Source: Lysobacterales bacterium UBA2790
GTDB taxonomy: Bacteria > Pseudomonadota > Gammaproteobacteria > Xanthomonadales > Xanthomonadaceae
Direction: 5' to 3'
DNA length: 9,340 nt
Assembly (NCBI GenBank): GCA_002352135.1
Contig: DEHW01000046.1
Span: 1-9,340, forward strand
A program made the position numbers and the translations under genes. The notes beneath the pieces are model-generated. The model did not search any database and was not told the DNA's origin. It saw only the letters and a list, made by a program, of their open reading frames with translations. Positions 7,120 to 9,340 of the stretch are shown here, one piece after another. The stretch's first letter is position 1; each line of letters starts with the position of its first letter.

Positions 7120-8265
7120 ATGTTGCTGAACCTCAATCCTCTCCAGTTGTTGCGCTACGCGGGCCTGTTCACATGGGCCTTCATGGGGGCGCCGTTGTTG
7201 TTGGAGTTTTTTCCGGAGGGCTTGAGTCGCAACGATGTGCTGCTGTGGCGCGGTGCCTACTTCAGTTTTGGCTTGTGCTATTGGTTGCTGACACAGCCAC
7301 AGCGAATGGCGGCTCGCAGGCGCTGGTTCGATTGGGGATTGCTCGCCTGGCTGACCATCTCAGCCATTGCGATCGGGCACTTCTCCAGCTCGGGGCTTTC
7401 GGGCGCGTTTCTGATGATTGTTGCCGGGCTGTTGCCTTGGTTCATGCCCGCCTGGGCCGGCGTGGTCTGGCTGTTGTTTCAACATGCGGCGCTGGTGCCC
7501 GTGTTCAGTCAGGTCGGTTTCAGTTGGATCGAGGCGGGTCTGCAGGCCGTGCTTTTCTTCGGCTATTCGAGTTTCGTCTTTATCACCAGTGTGGTGGCGC
7601 TGCGACAGATGATGGCCCGCGACGAACAGCGGCGCTTGAACTCCGAATTGCGTGCGACACGGATGCTGCTGGCGGAAAGCTCCCGACTCAGCGAGCGCAT
7701 GCGCATCTCGCGAGAACTCCACGATCTGTTGGGACATCACCTGACGGCACTCAGTTTGAATCTGGAGGTCGCGGCGCATCTGTCCGAAGGGCGGGCGCAG
7801 AACCATGTCAGACAGTCGCAGACCCTGGCCAAACTGCTGTTGTCGGATGTCCGTGAAGCCGTCAGCAAACTCCGCGAGGACGATTCGCTGGATCTGCGCA
7901 CGGCACTGCATACCTTGATCGAGGGTGTCCCTTCGCTACAGGTGACGCTGGACATGGATCCCGCGTTGAGGATTTCCTTGCCAGCACATGCACAAGTCTT
8001 GTTGCGTTGTGCGCAGGAGATCATCACCAATGCGGTCCGTCATGGCGGTGCCAGCGAGTTGACTCTTCGTTTGCACTTGGAAAACGCGACCGCATGTTTG
8101 GATGCGCGCGACAATGGTCGAGGGGCGGATGCGGTCGCTTTGGGAAATGGTCTGCGTGGCATGCGCGAACGGCTTGCTGAGTTCAACGGCCACATCCGCT
8201 TTACAACGGCACCTGGCGAGGGTTTTGCCCTCAGTCTGCGGCTGCCTCTGGAGGAGAACCCATGA
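7120..8265 (+). CDS. NarL/DesK-class membrane sensor histidine kinase
   Basis: Autophosphorylating sensor that should pass phosphate to the regulator encoded next. The first ~162 residues contain about six hydrophobic segments (near 10-31, 41-58, 70-88, 93-109, 111-129, 139-161), with short loops and no room for a sizeable periplasmic domain. A short helical linker follows, then a HisKA_3 dimerisation box, RISRELHDLLGHHLTAL, with H201 as the likely phosphorylated histidine. The ATPase domain is complete: N-box EIITNAVRHGG (N304, H308), G1 box DARDNGRG (D331), G2 box GNGLRGM (342-348), and a final APGEGF glycine turn. The ATG at 7120 is preferred since it leads directly into the first membrane helix, although the ribosome site is poor. 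The end overlaps the regulator start as ATGA. The layout resembles DesK, LiaS and related kinases. The stimulus cannot be read from the sequence. Confidence 0.93.
   Translation: MLLNLNPLQLLRYAGLFTWAFMGAPLLLEFFPEGLSRNDVLLWRGAYFSFGLCYWLLTQPQRMAARRRWFDWGLLAWLTISAIAIGHFSSSGLSGAFLMIVAGLLPWFMPAWAGVVWLLFQHAALVPVFSQVGFSWIEAGLQAVLFFGYSSFVFITSVVALRQMMARDEQRRLNSELRATRMLLAESSRLSERMRISRELHDLLGHHLTALSLNLEVAAHLSEGRAQNHVRQSQTLAKLLLSDVREAVSKLREDDSLDLRTALHTLIEGVPSLQVTLDMDPALRISLPAHAQVLLRCAQEIITNAVRHGGASELTLRLHLENATACLDARDNGRGADAVALGNGLRGMRERLAEFNGHIRFTTAPGEGFALSLRLPLEENP
8250..8256 (+). promoter_or_regulatory. Strong ribosome binding site of the response regulator
   Basis: GGAGGAG lies five bases before the ATG at 8262, inside the last codons of the kinase gene. 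It fixes the regulator start. It also suggests that the regulator is translated more strongly than the kinase, which lacks a comparable site. Confidence 0.75.
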
Positions 8266-8903
8266 TTCGCGTCTGTCTTGTCGATGATCAAACGCTGGTT
8301 CGCCAGGGTGTTCGCTCGCTATTGGAGTTATCCGAGAACATTCGGGTTGTCGCCGAAGCGGCCGATGGCAAGCAGGCCTTGGAGCTGATACCGCAAATCC
8401 AGCCCGATGTGGTTCTGATGGATATGCGCATGCCGGTTATGTCGGGTCTGGAGGCATTGCAGATCATGGCGGAGCGCGGCGATATGCCGCCGACCATCAT
8501 CCTCACCACATTCGATGATGACCAGCTTGTGCTGGCGGGGATCAAAGCGGGTGCGCGCGGCTATCTGCTCAAAGACGTGTCCTTGGAACAACTGGTCGAG
8601 GCGATCGAACGGGTTGCCGCCGGTGGGTCCTTGGTGCAGCCGGTGATGACCCAGCGGCTGTTGTCGGGTTTGGAGCGCATGCAGAACGATTTCGTCAGTC
8701 TGGATCGTCCCGATCCGCTGACTGATCGCGAGACAGAGATCCTGCGATTGATGGCGGGCGGTTACAGCAACAAGGAAATCGCCAACTCACTGGGTGTTGC
8801 CGAAGGCACCATCAAGAATCACGTGTCCAATATTCTGTCCAAGCTGGGTGTACGGGATCGCACGCGAGCGGTGCTCAAGGCGTTCGAGTTGCAATTGGTC
8901 TGA
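8262..8903 (+). CDS. NarL/LuxR-type response regulator, cognate to upstream kinase
   Basis: Cytoplasmic transcription regulator of 213 residues, the usual length for the NarL/FixJ class. The receiver domain (about 1-120) has all expected residues: acidic pair D8/D9, phospho-acceptor D54 in LMDMRMP, T82 in the ILTTFDDD strand, and K104 in GYLLKD. A linker (about 121-150) leads to a LuxR-type helix-turn-helix (about 151-213). This starts PLTDRETEILRLMAGGYSNK and has a recognition-helix region, AEGTIKNHVSNIL, with the common T-x-K-x-H pattern. The 4-bp ATGA overlap with the kinase gene makes this a near-certain cognate pair. Target genes are unknown; autoregulation or control of neighbouring envelope genes is only speculation. 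The gene ends 10 bp from a convergent regulator gene on the other strand. Confidence 0.95.
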   Translation: MIRVCLVDDQTLVRQGVRSLLELSENIRVVAEAADGKQALELIPQIQPDVVLMDMRMPVMSGLEALQIMAERGDMPPTIILTTFDDDQLVLAGIKAGARGYLLKDVSLEQLVEAIERVAAGGSLVQPVMTQRLLSGLERMQNDFVSLDRPDPLTDRETEILRLMAGGYSNKEIANSLGVAEGTIKNHVSNILSKLGVRDRTRAVLKAFELQLV

Positions 8904-8913
8904 CGCGGGTCAA

Positions 8914-9340
8914 TCAGCGCGCGCTGCTGTCGACCAAGCCGCGCCGCGTGGCTTCCAGTGTGGCTTCGGCACGGGAGGAGATGCTGAGCTTGCGGTAAAT
9001 GTCTTTCACGTAGCCCGCTGTGGTGTGGTGCGACAGCGAAAGTGCCTGCGCGACCTGCACGACTGTATAGCCCTTGGCAATCAGGCGTAGCACATCGGTT
9101 TCACGCGGCGTCAGGATTTCGGGGGTGGGCTGTGGGTTGTCATGTGCGGGCTGGAAATGCCGCAGCAGACGCCGCGCGATGGATGGCGACAAAGGCGGCT
9201 GATCAGCAAGAATGCCGCGCAGGATGTCGCCCAGAGTGTCCACCGACTGGTCTTTCAGTACATAGCCCTGCGCACCCGCGCGCAGCGCAGGGAACAGGTG
9301 CGCATCGTCGTCGAACACGGTGCTGACAACGCAGAGTGTC
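8914..9340 (-). CDS. Second LuxR-type response regulator, C-terminal part (5' truncated by window edge)
   Basis: Partial regulator reading leftward. The frame stays open through the right edge, so the true start lies outside; the GTG at 9318 is internal. What is visible begins in receiver strand 4 (CVVSTVFDDD, conserved Thr present), followed by RAGAQGYVLKD with the conserved Lys. The phospho-acceptor Asp is therefore off the window. After a proline-containing linker comes a LuxR-type helix-turn-helix, from ILTPRETDVLRLIAKGYTVV to IYRKLSISSRAEATLEA, ending RRGLVDSSAR. The recognition-helix region (LSHHTTAGYVKDIY) lacks the T-x-K-x-H pattern of the neighbouring regulator, so different DNA targets are likely. 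Orientation and divergence suggest a separate two-component system whose kinase may lie beyond the right edge. It converges on the plus-strand regulator with 10 bp between stops. Confidence 0.93.
   Translation of the reverse strand, partial: TLCVVSTVFDDDAHLFPALRAGAQGYVLKDQSVDTLGDILRGILADQPPLSPSIARRLLRHFQPAHDNPQPTPEILTPRETDVLRLIAKGYTVVQVAQALSLSHHTTAGYVKDIYRKLSISSRAEATLEATRRGLVDSSAR
8915..8926. repeat. 12-bp perfect palindrome at convergent gene ends
   Basis: CAGCGCGCGCTG reads the same on both strands. It covers the last codons of the minus-strand regulator and begins 12 bp after the stop of the plus-strand regulator. A neighbouring TGAC-GCGG-GTCA (8901-8912) forms a second short dyad over the plus-strand stop codon. 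With no T-tract on either side, a bidirectional terminator is possible but unproven. Such palindromes also arise by chance in GC-rich DNA. Confidence 0.35.

Noticed and set aside
7077..7856. 259-codon plus-strand frame overlapping the kinase gene
   Set aside because: It is out of frame with a kinase that has every expected motif, and its own translation is Arg/Ala/Gly-rich with no recognisable domain.
1..9340. Mobile element, CRISPR array, defence or biosynthetic system
   Set aside because: No transposase, integrase, direct-repeat array or unusual gene cluster was seen. All long genes belong to known housekeeping, envelope or signalling families.

Overview
The window looks like ordinary chromosomal core DNA from a GC-rich gammaproteobacterium. 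The best guess is the Xanthomonadales/Lysobacterales. The basis is protein family content (bacterial AlaRS, RNase G coupled to a YhdP-type protein) and the style of the NarL/LuxR-type response regulators. The taxon is an inference, since no rRNA or other diagnostic marker is present. I see no mobile element, CRISPR array, tRNA or rRNA.

Layout, left to right. Positions 1-1452 (+) hold the C-terminal 483 codons of alanyl-tRNA synthetase (alaS), cut by the left edge. A 231-bp spacer (1453-1683) follows. It has no gene but contains three closely spaced inverted repeats, one of them a strong GC-rich hairpin at 1533-1558. RNase G (rng, 1684-3162, GTG start) comes next. Its stop overlaps the GTG start of a 1293-residue YhdP/AsmA-like envelope protein (3159-7040), so the two are probably translationally coupled. 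After a 79-bp gap there is a two-component operon: a polytopic NarL/DesK-class histidine kinase (7120-8265) and its LuxR-type response regulator (8262-8903), joined by an ATGA overlap. A second LuxR-type response regulator lies on the minus strand (8914 to beyond 9340). It converges on the first with only 10 bp between stop codons and is cut by the right edge.

How the genes fit together. alaS is translation housekeeping. rng and yhdP form a pair found together in many gammaproteobacteria: RNA processing, and glycerophospholipid delivery to the outer membrane. The kinase-regulator pair should turn an unknown membrane or envelope signal into transcriptional control. The second regulator probably answers to a different kinase beyond the right edge. 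The neighbours are more unusual than the genes: csrA is not downstream of alaS, and tldD is not downstream of yhdP. I found no convincing evidence of a previously undescribed system. The spacer hairpins, the kinase of unknown input and the tightly convergent regulators are the points most worth checking.
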